This document shows positions 34,666-47,835 of a stretch of DNA of 64,000 bases, in pieces. A model generated the notes under the pieces. It had not been told where the DNA came from. It was given only the letters and a program-made list of their open reading frames with translations, and did not search any database. The stretch's first letter is position 1, and every line of letters begins with the position of its first letter. The DNA is from Notospermus geniculatus (Eukaryota > Nemertea > Pilidiophora > Heteronemertea > Lineidae). The translations under genes were made by a program, and so were the position numbers. Location: contig NMRB01000059.1 of the NCBI GenBank assembly GCA_002633025.1, positions 333,917 through 397,916 of the forward strand, in the 5' to 3' direction.

Positions 34666-35330
34666 CTGTAAAATAAATATGTTTGCACAATGATTTTATC
34701 AAAATAGCCCGGAAAGTTATTTCTTTGAAAAATTATCATAAAAGTTGTTTTCTTAATTTTGACACAGATGGAAAGAATTTCACCGCGCCGGAGGACATTT
34801 CGCGTGTTTCACCCCCGTCCGCCATTGTCACGAGTTATGTCGGATGTTTTAGGCTTGTTGACATAATCAACGGCTGGCTCCAGATAATTTGTAATGAAAT
34901 GTATCTTTTTCTTAAAACATGTATGATATTTGCCCCAATAGTCAGATTGTATGTGTCAAACGTGTACTGAAAATGTTTTGGCAGTGGGTGCGTCAAGGAA
35001 ATGACCCAGATATTGTTGAATTTTGACCGAAAGCGTGTTGAGTCACGAGCGAAACTTCTCCGATGTCAACAGCTCTATCATGGCTGAAAGGTACTCACAA
35101 AAACTTGTCGTAGCAAAGTCACGGACCGAGGCCCACTGGCATGACCATCGAGTGTAAGATTAATTTTCATTGGCCTGCAAGAACGAATCTATCGCTTTTG
35201 CCACTGGATCGATCCGCCATATTGGTAGACGTCCGCCATCTTTGATACTATTTTTAGAAGGAAGTAAGAATACCGGCCTGTAAAGCATCATTTTTCTCCG
35301 GGCGAAATCTTTCTCAAAATCTTTTGCGCT

Positions 35331-36793
35331 AATCCGCTGAAGATTTTAAACAACCACAGAGCTATTTGAAGACGCTGCATGTTTTCTTTATCAATTAGAA
35401 AAGGATTCTGAAAAATATTTAGCGGCCGACGAAACCAGAATCCTAGATCCTAAGGGGTTTTCTGGATGAACTTGTAGCTTATGTAAATCTTATTAAAAGG
35501 AGTAATGGATCTGTAAAGGGGGACAAGGGGTCGAGGGCTATATCAGGGGTCGCTCTAAAGGCGGCACTGAGAGATTTGGGATTTGCGGCATGTCGTGGAC
35601 CAAATGTTTGATGGATTAGGTCACTTTGCTGGTTTGCTATGGTTTCGTTACAAATGTAGGTCTGTAATCCAGGCATAAAACCTATTAGCCAACTAGATTT
35701 AGAACGATGTGCAAGTGTATTTTCGTCCTGAAATTTTCCCATGGAAGTCGGTGAATAAACTAGTTCCATCATCTGTCGCTAGGGGCAGGCTTGGTCTATT
35801 TCCAAACTGAACCGCATCACGAGTGAACTTCGGGGTTATGAACAGAAAATAGTGAGGTTTCGCAAATCTGACGAAACACGACGTATGAATTAAGAAATTG
35901 GACTTCATTTCCATGACGTAATGTATTTCAGGAGATGGTTGGTACCACAAATATCGCCTGCTGCAAGAGCGTCTTTTAGCGTATGACGTTGGACCGATAG
36001 CGTCACGGTGTACATGTATATTAAACTTCGAAATTTATCTTTCGTTTCCACTTCGTATCTACGAAGGGGAAATTTAAAAATTCAAGACGCACCATAACTG
36101 TCTTGGTCTTACATTATATATGCTAAAAGCCACACAGCAGGGACATTTTTGTGCCACCAACCATCTTCAGAAATACATTAGGTCCTGGAAAAATGAAGTT
36201 GAATTTCGTAATTCGTACTTAGTGTTTCGTCAGATTTTGCAAAACCTCATTATTGTAAAAGAAATCATTACTCGATAATGGCGCTCGCCTTCACAGTGAC
36301 CAGAAAGAATAAAAATCTAAACATTATTGGAATACATCGTAAAGACTTGACTAAAAGATTCCTGGCCTTCTTGTCGACAACAAAACACCACTGATTTACC
36401 ATCAAAACATTATTGTATTTTCACACCTTCAATTGGGACCGCAGTTTGGTTTTCTAAACCGTTTCGCGATCATAATAAGGCGGGGCATTTATTCGGTCAA
36501 ATTCTAAAATCAACAACTATTCTTCAAAACACCGAAATTTTGCAAGAAAGGTCGCAAGTTGTAAATTTTCGGGCGATTGAATCAATGTTTCCGCTTGTCC
36601 TTTGAGTTTTATGTTTGGTTGATAGAGCACGTAAGAGGGCAGAGCTTTTCTACCTCCTTTGTTGGAGAAGGCGTAGTTTTCCTTCCTTCCTTTGTTGGAG
36701 AGCTCCTTCACTCAGTATCGCATCTTTTCGATCGAGTATTTGAACAATACAAAGGCTTTAGCCACCGTTTGTCGGCAAATCTTTAGCGTATAG
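35331..36793 (+). repeat. Large repeat A, copy 1 (1.46 kb)
   Basis: Near-identical to 58846-60320, both ending at GCGTATAG. It is AT-rich and lacks obvious terminal repeats. A 97-codon - strand frame (35772-35479) is kept in both copies with two substitutions (Q/L and L/P); no known domain. Confidence 0.9.
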
Positions 36794-37388
36794 TCCCCCT
36801 GTTGATCTTTCGTCAATATTATCATTTTGTCCACTTAGCGCACAACGGAAAGCAATATTTTCATCCTTCGGGCGGAGTGTTGCAAACTCTCTGGTGTTTT
36901 CGTTCCGGTTAAGCCGCATCTAAACTCAAGTGACAATATTCCTTAACTAAAATCAAGTGCTTTTGTTTATATTTTTGTTGTGGCTTTTTAGTTGTGAATA
37001 CAACCAGAATTTGTTACGATCCTACCTAAATGCGCAACAGGTTTGTATGTAGCCTAATTAACCTTTCCTTGAATGGTATCTGAACCCATCAAATCGATTC
37101 CGATTGGAGGACGAATGCCTGAAACGAAACGACATCTTCCAAGAGCGGGGTTTTGGTGTCGCTCCGTCCTCTTCATCACTGTTCATACGCTCACACAATG
37201 TGAGCAGTAGATGAAGAGAAGTGATGTAAAGACCCCTGCTTTGGAGATATAGAAACGGAGACAATTTTCAGTTGTATATATCTCAATCAACGCGATATCC
37301 CAGAATGCTGAAGATGGGTTTTGCAAGAATCTGTATGATAAGCACAGCAGTGAGCTCTCGTGTAGTTAACGTAAGCTGATGGTGCCAT

Positions 37389-37635
37389 AAGCTAGGAATC
37401 CACTGCTGATTTCCTGCGTTGCGACTTGCTTTGCAACCCGCTACCTGCGATTGAATACGACCGCAAGGAACTGATACCGGTCGCCGACCTGAAATTGATC
37501 ACATCTTCACCATTGGTAGAAATCACGTCTAGCTCGTCCACTCCGGCGATGGAGTGCCCAGTTGCAGCGCAGCCCAGTTGCAAAGCAAGTCGCAAAGCAA
37601 AATCAGGTTGAAAATCATAGTGGATTCCCCGCTTT
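37389..37635. mobile_element. Family C MITE, copy 2
   Basis: Same core as 32943-33198; immediately followed by a foldback 37637-37813 with CCGTCGATTCGTGTTTT ends. Confidence 0.8.
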
Positions 37636-37636
37636 A

Positions 37637-37813
37637 GCCGTCGATTCGTGTTTTTGTTCAAACACGAGTTGAGAAAGTTTTTTAGCAACTGTTGGGTAAT
37701 GGAAAAAACGTGTAATGGTCACAGTCGATCATCAATTAGATTATTTCACATGGAAACATGTCACTTTCACGCGACTTTCTCAACTCGTGTCCGAACAAAA
37801 CACGAATCGACGG
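37637..37813. mobile_element. 177-bp foldback, CCGTCGATTCGTG ends
   Basis: Arms of about 40 bp, including AACACGAGTTGAGAAAG and CTTTCTCAACTCGTGT. Confidence 0.85.
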
Positions 37814-37866
37814 CAAGGGTAGCTCTCATGAACCTACGACTTTATACAATCAACGTAAACTAGTAC

Positions 37867-37990
37867 AGACTTTTCGCAAAGCCCCCGAAACGCCAATGCG
37901 AACGTCTGTCCTTTTGTTCGGTGCTCTCTTCGTGGCATCGAACAATGGGTTTGGCGTTCGCGTTGGCGTTTCGGGGGCTTTGCGAAAACT
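37867..37990. mobile_element. 124-bp foldback, TTTTCGCAAAGCCCCCGAAA family, copy 1
   Basis: Copy 2 is 53478-53585. Both have GAAACGCCAACGCGAACG-type arms. Confidence 0.85.
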
Positions 37991-38041
37991 CCCTATTACC
38001 TACCAACCTGCGCGCTGCAATCGGACGTGGCTTTCAAAAGA

Positions 38042-38213
38042 CAGGTGTGACAGGAATCAGGGTCCTAGGAATGCAGATCCGCCAAACAATAGCCCGCTAT
38101 TGTAAGGTTATATTCGAATGGCCATGGTCTCTCTAGCCATATATTCTAATCCCTCGCTGAACAATAAGACCGGACTTTGATTCCAAGGAGACTTGGATTC
38201 CTTTCACCCCTGC
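38042..38213. mobile_element. GGTGTGAAAGG-family MITE
   Basis: Starts CAGGTGTGACAGGAATCAGG and ends GGATTCCTTTCACCCCTG. Confidence 0.75.
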
Positions 38214-38865
38214 GTTAGTAAGGACCGGGTACCAGACTACAATCAACTCGGCGTCATGCTTATAGCACACAGACGCTACTTTGATATAAAGCAGCCGGTG
38301 CTACCAGATCCATCAAATTACAGTAGGAAGGTAATCCCCTTAAAAAGTCCTATGTAAACTTATCAACAAACACCCCATTAGTTGATGGTTAAATAAATTA
38401 GGAACTTTTCATTCACGGCATTCCCTGCCAGCGGCAGTGGTAGACCAAGAACCACCAACGTATTTTTCCATATAACATCGCTTGTTTTTGCTCGCACAGT
38501 TGGTAAACCTTTCATGCATTGTTCCGTGAGGTAAAAGTTTATTTTATCCATTCGGAAAAGCCTGGTTTAGGGGGTCCTTGGACTACTGTTCCACTCAATG
38601 AAAATGTCCAGGTTGGTACATGTAGCAAAGGCGTCGAGGACTTTAGGCAACGTTTTCAGTTGAATAAAACCCGCTAATCAAAATATTTTCATTTGTTTTC
38701 AAATCGTTGAAATGTATACTCGGTGTAAACAAACATGCGTAATAACCCAATAATAAGTTAAGTGAAAGTCCATAAATATGGTAAAGAAAATTTGTGTTAT
38801 AATAAATAAAAATGGACATCGGGGGAAATCTCGGCGCGTAAAGTATTTAAAGTGCCACAGTGATG

Positions 38866-39299
38866 CATGATATGACTCTTTATCCCTCCCCACCTTGATA
38901 AGACTGGTGTCCTGTCCAACCTATATACATGTATATGGCCAGTGGTAACACAGAGGCTGGACTGATACTATGTCGAAATCTCAGCTGACAAAAATGGCCG
39001 CCCGATACTTTTCGTCACTTGAGATGAGAAGTTCAACCGCTCTGTCACAGCGTGACTAACGTTCATCAGGTATTAGCCTACGATGCTTCAATTCATTCTT
39101 TTATGTGTAGCAACAGTCTCAATGCCTAATTGGTAACTTATATCATTCAAATAGATAGATTTGAACAGTCTTGTCGAGCATACATTGACACAAGATCGTG
39201 ATCAACCTCGCCATCATGAATTAGTGCTGTGGTATACGGTGTACATTGATCGGTGTGTAAACCTATAAACGAGGTTGCCTAAAGGTCAAAGGTTACGTC
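38866..39299 (-). repeat. Long-range inverted repeat, right arm
   Basis: Reverse complement of 30097-30413, 8.5 kb away, with an extra internal segment near 39180-39270. Confidence 0.8.
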
Positions 39300-41299
39300 G
39301 GCCGCCACGAGATAGAAAACATAATGCACACAGAGGCGCTTTAATGCTCGATCCCTCTTTTCGGTGACGAAGGGCCCGAGCGCTCAGAACCGCCTCTGAT
39401 TCTCAGGATGATGCAAACAATGATTTCATCATTTAACTTCATCATCTGTAGCGAGAAATACACCTTCTTTTACCTAATAGGTAGTCAAAATGACATTGCA
39501 CGCCATAGCCTTAGTAAGCCTAGAAAAACAGGATTCAGTTGTGACCCAAAATTCACAAAATTCTTCGAAAATTCTTGAAAATTTACAAGCAATCCACGAC
39601 CAGATTATTTTGACGAACCTGTATACGTCCTTGGGCTGTATAACAAAAATCGTCTCATATTCCACCATAATCTTATTTATGTACTCATAATTTAAGAGTT
39701 GCAAGTTGTATTTTATTTGCACTAGGCATTGTCTGGGCTTATGCCGGTAGGTTTATCTTATTAAGACCCATGGAAACGCCTCACATAGGCCGATTGATTG
39801 TAACTAAACACCGTTGATCTTTTCTCTATCGGTTCCCCAAGGCTGTTTTCATTTTCCTGTCTAAATCATGCCTACGCTGTCGTCGTCTGCCGCGCTGAAA
39901 ACAGGCCTAGGCTTGGTGGCCAAGGAGCCTAAATTGTGTCACTTCCGGTAAGCTTTAACACGTCCTCCCCTCAGGGCCTCGCCCCTCTAGGTCTCATGAA
40001 ATCACAAGTGGTTCTTAAGCCAGCAGCACACCAGGCATGCTAGGCGATATCGCAAGCGGTCTACTCATCATGGATTTTCTTGTCAGTCACCGCAGACTAG
40101 GCGATATTATCAAGTTTTGGTATTTTTGATACTACCAAGAACCCGTGATAATCGGCGATTATGAGTTTGGCCGAGGTTGGAATGCACGGCACGGCTGGAA
40201 TTGATGCAACACTGTGTGCGGTAGGGAGAATTTAGAAAGCAATCGAACAACACCGTTAAAAAAAGTAAAATTGCTACCAGAACAAAGTCCTCTTCGCAAA
40301 TTAAACCACCCGTTGCATCAGGATATGGTATCCTCTATTACCATGCCGAATTTCAAGGCAAAACAAAGCTCCTAAGTGTGACTTTATTGAGCCGACTTCC
40401 AGCATTATTATATAGATTGGGCGATCATCGCTGGCGAATAGATTCCAACATCGCTGTCCGGCGTCAACGGCCGATTTTGCTCGGTGGCGATCAGATCGTT
40501 TGCGATTTCGAGGAGCACTCCCACTTTACTGCTCGGTCCCTTCGTCGCCGTGTGGCGCTGGAACCGCTGATTACCTCAGGATGTTTGGTCTCGATCGTCA
40601 CTGCTTGCGCTGGATAATGGCATCTCCAGGTCTCAGTCACAATACGTACAGAGAAAATCTACCAACGTTTCGGTGTCTTGTTCTTGAATATCAAATTCTT
40701 GCGAGGCAACATTTCATTAATGTAAATACTTATGAATTGCCCGAATTGTTTGGAGTAAATATATAAATTCCTGCGATCTCAGGTATCATTTGGCAATTTT
40801 ACCATGAAGGTTTCGTATTCGGACCGCGAGGGTATAGCAATAGTAACATATTTTTGATAATATTATTAACTTCTGACTGGGGAAGTTGTGGAATACGGTC
40901 TTTTAACTCCAGGTGCGAAAGGAATCTTGTCCCCGAGAATCTAAGTCCGGTATTACATCCGGGAGAGGATGTACATGTGTAGCTGCAGATTAGATTCTCT
41001 AGCAGCCATCTTGGATCGTTGCCCGTGGTAACCACGCATGCGTACTTGAACTGGTGGGACTTACATAGAAAATGCATTACGCTTCCACCCAGACGAAATG
41101 CCATTGCGCATGTGTGACTTGGACTATAGTCGTTTGCATTGCCACAGCAACCAAAAAGATGGCGGCTAGCAAATCTCATCAGCTGTAGGAACCATTCCCA
41201 TACGAATATGACATCATAGCAGACTTTTGTACTGGGACATGCATTCCTTGGACTACCATTCCTTTCACACCTGTTTCGACGCATTCAGTCATGTCAATA

Positions 41300-41447
41300 G
41301 GGAGGTTTAGAAATCAAACGATAAACGTAAACATTAACGATAACGTTATTTTTGTACCGAAAATGCAATATAAAATCTGGTGAATGTGTAGTATGAAAAA
41401 TAACGTTGTCGTAAAGTGACGTTTATCGTTTGTTTTCTAAACCTTCC
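41300..41447. mobile_element. 148-bp MITE, family 1 copy 3
   Basis: TA on both sides (41298-41299 and 41448-41449). Confidence 0.85.
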
Positions 41448-41731
41448 TAGTGTCTATGATTGTACCTGTACAGGTGTACATGACGGATTAGCTCATGACG
41501 TGGTAGCCTACAAGGATCTCCCCTGTTTTTCTTTCTTTTTTTGTTCCGCCGTGTCAGATTTGTTGTCACCCAAGTTAACTCGAGTTAAAGTTCGACCTAC
41601 ATGTATCAAGTCAAAATAAAGCAACAATACAACGATTAACATAGACCACCCACTCTAATAAATTCTGCATTCAGTCAACGACATGGAATAAATGTAATCA
41701 TATGAAAATATTTTATTTGTTTTGTGGTCAC

Positions 41732-41753
41732 AATGACATCCCGGGATGTCATT
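41732..41753. repeat. 22-bp perfect palindrome around CCCGGG
   Basis: AATGACATCCC followed by its exact complement. Confidence 0.85.
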
Positions 41754-41958
41754 TTATTTATGAATCAGGGGACATACTGCGCCGCCATAGGGTCCCCTCA
41801 TTCGTGCGTCACCTGGACCCAGTGGGGTGCACCCCCGTGATACCCAAACGGGCGTCCCACAGTCACATGCATTTGTCGTACAAGTTGGCCAATTAGACTT
41901 GTGCAGAAGAATGCAGGCTTAGCACAAATATGGGGACACACCGGTTGATTTTTCGGCC

Positions 41959-42362
41959 TCCTTTTCATTTTGGTTCCAGAAGCCGCCACTAGGGCTAGAA
42001 GGCTTCGATTCTGGCTGCCATCTTTGCGGCATGAAAGTTGTCGAGGATCTGTGATCATTATGGTGACATCACGGGTTATTTTTAGAATGGGGTACCCGTT
42101 GCCACGTGGGTGCTAAATGTTATCGAACATGCCGAATCGCGCGGAATTGCAACACCGAGGAAGTTTCTTGATGAGAATGGGTGTACATGTATGCGTGGCA
42201 GATCTTTAACAAAAGCTCAAAATCATCGCCGTTTTTTACACCGGGGCAGAATGAAATTTTACGGGAAAATGGACTCCTACAATGACGTCAGCAATAAAAT
42301 GGCAGCCAGAATCGAAGCCTTCTAGCCCTAGCGGCGGCTTCTGGAACCAAAATGCTTCCTTT
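41959..42362. mobile_element. About 400-bp foldback, TTTTGGTTCCAGAAGCCGCC arms
   Basis: Arms of roughly 58 bp, including GGGCTAGAAGGCTTCGATTC and complement. Confidence 0.85.
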
Positions 42363-43467
42363 TTGTTTGCCCAGCCGATATAAGCGTGATGCTGCGATTA
42401 CATAGAGCTACAGGGTATACGGACACGCCGGTTGGCTTCACAGTCGCTAACTCTTTGTGAAACCTCTGTTAACTGGGATTTTGGTGTATATAATAGTACT
42501 CACAACCTGCACCGGTTGATTAACGTATGGCGTACATAAAAAACACCTTTGGAGTCAAAGAAGCAAATGGTTCTTACATTTGAATATAGACTTTCATATT
42601 ACCCATTCTCTTCACGGTCTGACTTGACATCAAGCGTCAAGTGGAGCTAGGCAGCTGCCCTGAGGTGTAATTGTCACCAATGCGGCTATAGAAAACATCA
42701 ATTTAAAGTGTTTTAGTCGAGTTTCTTGTTTGGAATCAACAATGGGCTTATTTTGAGTGGAAGGTAGACGTTTAATGTTTATGTGCGTCTCATGTTCTTT
42801 CAATTGCGTTTGAGAGCGGTCCGACACCTCTTAGGATCGCGAGATGGGTGTAAAAAATTTCGCTTCTACGCATGAGAGGTCCCTTCATGCTGAGCACTTG
42901 GCGCGCCTTTTTTTCGATGAAAGAAAACGGTGTTTGCCACTGCATCAGGCATTTATACTGTATATGCAATCCTAGGAATGCATTTCCACTTCAGCTCCGA
43001 CAAAAATGCTCCAAGGTCACCCGTCTGTCCATGATATGGTTCAAAGGAAACGGGGATTTTGTTTTTTGAGATGCTCACAGGGTAATATGCGGCCCTGATT
43101 GTGTTTGTAATGTCCGTACAGCTGGGGTTATTGTTAGTCTCGTGCCACCAGACTCTTGCAATTTCCAATAAATTTCCAATTTTAGAGTCTGGTCCATGGT
43201 TACTTTGACTTGTAATGTTCTAAAACCATCATGGCGGACAATCTACCTACAACTGATGACGTAGAACACAACTACACTGCACTTCATGCATGCATGCATA
43301 ATACATTGGTAGTGACTAGCCAATCAGCGAAGCTGACCTCATTTCGAATCATCGAAATGAGGTCACTACAAGGAGAATAGCGTTCCGTGCCAGACCATCG
43401 GAGTATGACCGAGGGGCTGGTTGCGCGAGACTAGGTTATTGTCGGTTCGATGTCGTCAAGCGAAATT

Positions 43468-44119
43468 GTACCCTGCGTCCACTTTCTTGTTACAAACTGT
43501 ACCCAGATTCTGATTTAGAGACCTCGGGGCGAGGTTGTTCTTGGTGAATTCACTTGATATTGTGCATGCAAGATGGCCGAGCAAAAAATTAAAGGACCTC
43601 TAGAGGCAGCTTGCTATTAGGCTACTATCAGTACTGCAACTATACAACAGGTGGCGCTAATAACCATGAACTCATGAATTGTGGATCAAATGTTGACAGT
43701 GATGAAACTTTACTTCAAAAATGATTCCCAAGTTGCATCCTCATGCCACCAATTCTGTGTTAGTAATCATATCAATATGCACTAAAAAGCTGTCTCTAGA
43801 GGCCCTTTAAAGAAGAGAAGTTGAAATAATTTTGTTTTTGACTAGCTGGACAGTTTTCAACCTCGGATGGTTACAGAGAAAGTTAATCAGCTCCCCAGCT
43901 GGACAAAAAAACTGTCATTCCCATACGTGTGCATGTGTGCATGGTCATGATGGGTGTGTCTGATCACGTGTCATAGCAACAGTACCACCTGGCGGTGGCT
44001 CGTGAAACCAACCTCCGCTAATTCACGTATCCACGAGATCTTGAGAATGAGCTGTCCCCAGGTCTCTAAATCAGAACCCGGGTACAGTTTGTAACAAGAA
44101 AGTTGACCCAGGGTAGCCC
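43468..44119. mobile_element. 650-bp foldback with nested 222-bp foldback
   Basis: Outer arms contain ACTTTCTTGTTACAAACTGT and its complement. The inner element 43589-43810 has TTAAAGGACCTCTAGAGGCA / TGTCTCTAGAGGCCCTTTAA ends. Confidence 0.8.
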
Positions 44120-44389
44120 GAACTTTTCCATTCTTTGCACCTTTAATAGAGAGTCACGTGACTGTAACGTCACTAGAAGATGGTATGATATTGTCAAAAC
44201 AAACCACAGAGGGAATGTAGCTCCAGTGTTTGTCTGTAGCAGACGATAATGTGTGATATGCGCGGGGAATTGTTGGGTAAACTCACTGAAACAGGACCAC
44301 ACAAAGTGGGATTCCCAAAACATAACACTTGTACTTTGTAGATATGATGGAATCTGAGGCGATCAGTCCTCCATGATGGTGTAAATAGG

Positions 44390-44519
44390 GAGGTTGAGAT
44401 CAGCGACTTATCAAGGATCTTTATACCTACTGATAGAATTCTGTACGAGGACAAATTTTGTGTACGTTTCGATCCGTATACGTATAGGATCCGTGATAAG
44501 TCGCTGATCTCAACCTCCT
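44390..44519. mobile_element. 130-bp MITE, GGGAGGTTGAGATCAGCGAC ends
   Basis: Arms about 33 bp; TA or TTA flanks. The first 8 bases (GGGAGGTT) equal those of the family-1 MITEs. Confidence 0.85.
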
Positions 44520-44738
44520 TAAGCATGGCGCACACGAGCGATTTTTTGAGCGATTTTCTAGGCGACTAGCCTCAGTTGCGACTACAGGAGCGAGTGAACA
44601 TATTTTTAGTTTTTTTACTTTTTTTTGACTCGTTTGCGACAAATGCTTCACTAATCTTGTCGCTTTGGCGGTCGGAAGCCAAGTCGGCCGACAAATCGGT
44701 CAAAATTGTCGCTCGTGTGCGGTGCCCTTTAGTCAACC

Positions 44739-44879
44739 GCCAAAAGACGGCATCAAAGTTCTAGCGGACCAATACTACAAAAAATTCTCCTGATGGGTGC
44801 TCAGTCAACCACGAATGGGTCCGCTTGGCATTGAATTGGACCGTAGTGACTCCTAGTGGCCAAATGACTGACAGCTCCT
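44739..44879 (+). repeat. Fragment of the start of repeat B
   Basis: Matches 27470-27605 (AAGTTCTAGCGGACCAA, GGCATTGAATTGGACCGTAG) with clear divergence, so it is older than the other two copies. Confidence 0.8.
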
Positions 44880-45567
44880 ATTGAGAAACTGCTAACCGTG
44901 AAAAGTTCTATGGGTACTCTGTGTGTTTTCAGTGGTGATCGTGGAACTTTGGTCATAGCCAAAGACTGTGAATTGAACTCTTTTGTAATAGTAGGACATT
45001 ATCTGTCGGGATACTCTTTCCTATTACACATTATCTCTTCCAATTTCTTGCTGTTTCCCTGAGGGTATTACTTGGGTACTCTCAGTGTTGGGATTGATGA
45101 ATGAACTACTTGGCTGTATGCATGTGATGAAGGGACTCCATTCAGGTGTAATATTGCTGGCCAGGGGCTCTTATTGTCTCAGGTTATGGGAGGGGGGAGG
45201 AGGGGAAAATTCAAAACTGATGTTCTGCTCCTGGACAATGAAACACACAAGTATGTAATTTAAAGAAAATCTAACACGTTTTAATAACATATTCTCACAA
45301 TTGAACAATAAATAACTTGACAAAATCTTTTCTACTATGTACTAGCATTCTGCCCAAAATAGGAGAACGGCTGTTGAGGCAAGAGATCCAACCATTCCTG
45401 AATATACATAATATTTACAAAGAAATCAGAAAACCATCTCCACGGAACTAGGGGAACCAGTCGTGGTAGTCAAACGCGACGTTGATACATGTATAAAGAA
45501 ATGATTTCGCAGACCGCAAAATTCGTCATTTCAAAATAATTACAAACTTCTGTATTTCGGTGTATGT

Positions 45568-45799
45568 AGTAGATCATTAGACACACAGGCCTAAATCTGC
45601 GGTTGACCACGTACTAAATGGCATCCAGAGGGAATAAAGCCACGGCAGTCATGCAAATATACATGTTTATGGACTAAATTCCATATATCTTGGAGGAATT
45701 ATACTGTCAGTAAAATTCCTCCAAGCATATATTAACACTGTAATATATCCAAGATGGCGGCCGTGCATTCAGAAACTTGCACGACCAATTCGCTTTAAG
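45568..45799. repeat. Interspersed repeat ending in CCAAGATGGCGGCC, copy 2
   Basis: Counterpart of 4020-4203, with an inserted CTTGGAGGAATT...AATTCCTCCAAG foldback (45692-45725). Confidence 0.7.
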
Positions 45800-46056
45800 C
45801 TACATTTAGCCCGCCACCTGTGATTTTCAACCTGGTTTTGCTTTGCGACTTGCTTTGCAACTGGGCATCGATCGCCGTAGTGGACTACGGCCAGACGTAC
45901 TTTCCACCACTGGGCGAGGATGTGATCAATTTCAGTCGGCAATCGGTCGGCGACCGGTATCAGTTCCTTGCGGTCGTATTCAATCGCAGGTAGCAGGTTG
46001 CAAAGCAAGTCGCAAAGCAGAATCGGGTTGAAAATCAGCAGTGGATTCCTAGCTTT
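45796..46056 (-). mobile_element. Family C MITE, copy 3 (inverted)
   Basis: Ends near TTTAGCCCGCCACCTG and GGATTCCTAGCTT. Confidence 0.8.
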
Positions 46057-46569
46057 AAAGGTGATGTTTAATCCTGGACCAAGCAAGACCGAAGTTTTCT
46101 TTTCAAATTAAACCTTTACAGTCAGTCGGAATGATGTTGACGAGAATGTATCTAATCTAAGCGAAAAGATACAAAAGAAAACCCTCTTTGTTACGACCAA
46201 CTCAGGTTCCGAACAGCTGGATACTTAACTGCCAATTTGATGTGTCACGATTAATGTCTAATTCGTATGGAAACACGACAAAATAATTATCCTAATTTAC
46301 CATTGTTATTTGTTTTAACAATTAATCAATCAACGAAACGTGAACCAATCACTCACGTGATTAATTATCATTTAGTTTTCCTTTCGTTTTCTTTTAATAA
46401 AATTGGTGTCTCGCCAGGCCAGTGGTGTGGCGATGTAACAGGAATACAGGTCCTCCAAGAATCTAAATCGGGTTTTATTGTTCAGTGAAGTATTAGACTA
46501 TTAAATGGCCATCGAAAACATGACCATTTGAATATACTTCATGTAGTAACCTCAATAACCGACTATACT

Positions 46570-46789
46570 CTAAATTCCCACTTACCTGTCCCATTCCTGA
46601 ACTCGGAAAAAATGACTAAATCCTAAGTTGAAGATAATGGAGTGGGGTATGGTCAGAAACAGTAATGTCCTGTCCACTTACTTGTCCCACTCCCTAGCCT
46701 GGCAAAGAATGACAGTGTGCGATATCTTCAACTTAGGATTTGGTCATTTTTTCCTAGTTTAGGAATGGAACAGGTAAGTGGGAGTTTAG
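46570..46789. mobile_element. Foldback with splice-donor-like terminal repeats, copy 2
   Basis: CACTTACCTG at 46579-46588 and CAGGTAAGTG at 46771-46780. The full arms CTAAATTCCCACTTACCTG / CAGGTAAGTGGGAGTTTAG are almost perfect. Confidence 0.85.
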
Positions 46790-47240
46790 GGTAGGACCTA
46801 CATGTACATTTTAACATTACTTTCACACCGGCATCAAAGAAATTCAATCAATTTTTTCCCCTCACATCCCGGCTACGACACTTGGGACAGTCCTTCCTCC
46901 ATTAATCTACCACTTTCGATATAGGAAGGGGAATGCGTGCATTCCCACACGGCGATCACCCACAACGAAAGTCAAACACTTTATCATAAATGATGTCTAA
47001 ACAAGGGATAAGAGAGGAGATGCGTCAATGCCTGCAGCGTCGAAATATGTAAGTGTGTCCCAGCGACTGGCGCTGTTAGGAAAAAAATCACACCATTTCC
47101 ATGAAAAAGGTGGACGTCTTTCGCAGGTTTCGTGCAAGTTTGCACAATTCATCAAAATACCCACATTAAACCTTATTATCCAAAGAAAGAGAAAGCACAA
47201 AAATTGACACACAAAATGAAGATAAACAGGAAGTCAAATT

Positions 47241-47385
47241 CCAGAATCTTAGCAAATTTTCGACCCCAACCGGGGTCTTGTTCAGGCTGGCACTTTCAAG
47301 TCGAGCTGCACTTCTGGTAGCTCGACTTGAAAGTGCCAGCCTGAAGAAGACCCCGGTTGGGGTCGAAAATTTGCTAAGATTCTGG
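47241..47385. repeat. 145-bp long hairpin with CGACCCCAACCGGGGTC core
   Basis: About 68-bp arms. Each arm contains its own small palindrome (GACCCCAACCGGGGTC). Relatives at 32047-32075 (half) and 49155-49275. Confidence 0.9.
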
Positions 47386-47694
47386 AAATTAAACCTTATT
47401 ATAAACGTATAAAAGCAGGCTGAGCTGAATGGACTGGGGTAAGGTGAAGTTGATTTCACTTTGTAATTTTTGGACAATCATATGAAGCGGTTAAATTCAA
47501 GTAAATAGTACGACAGTTGCAAGTGAAATGAAAGAAACCAAGTAAATCAAATGACATAACAAGATTCAATAATTTTGCCCAAAAAATCGTCAGGTAGTTA
47601 CCAAAGTTGGCGATATTATCGCAATTTGAAGAGAGGAACATTGATGGTAGGATTAAAGAAGCTGTGTCTCGCCTTAAAACGTCCCGCTAAAAAC

Positions 47695-47835
47695 CCTGGG
47701 GCGACCGCCACGAAACTACGATAGCACTAACAGGGCCTAACAGAGAAATTCTGTAATGGTACATGTAAAAGCCATTGCATACCTCTCTGTTAGGCACTGT
47801 TAGCGCTATCGGAGTTTCGTGGCGGCCCGCCCAGG
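47695..47835. mobile_element. About 140-bp foldback, GACCGCCACGAAACTACGAT arms
   Basis: Arms of about 48 bp, including CTAACAGGGCCTAACAGAGA and complement. Confidence 0.85.

Larger units (their letters stand above)
30001..35330. other. Repeat-rich non-coding interval
   Basis: Contains one arm of a long-range inverted repeat (30097-30413), nested MITEs (31149-31450), a hairpin (31671-31872), family C copy 1 (32943-33198), a TTAAAGG MITE (33410-33622) and a possible broken exon (34363-34665). Confidence 0.6.
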
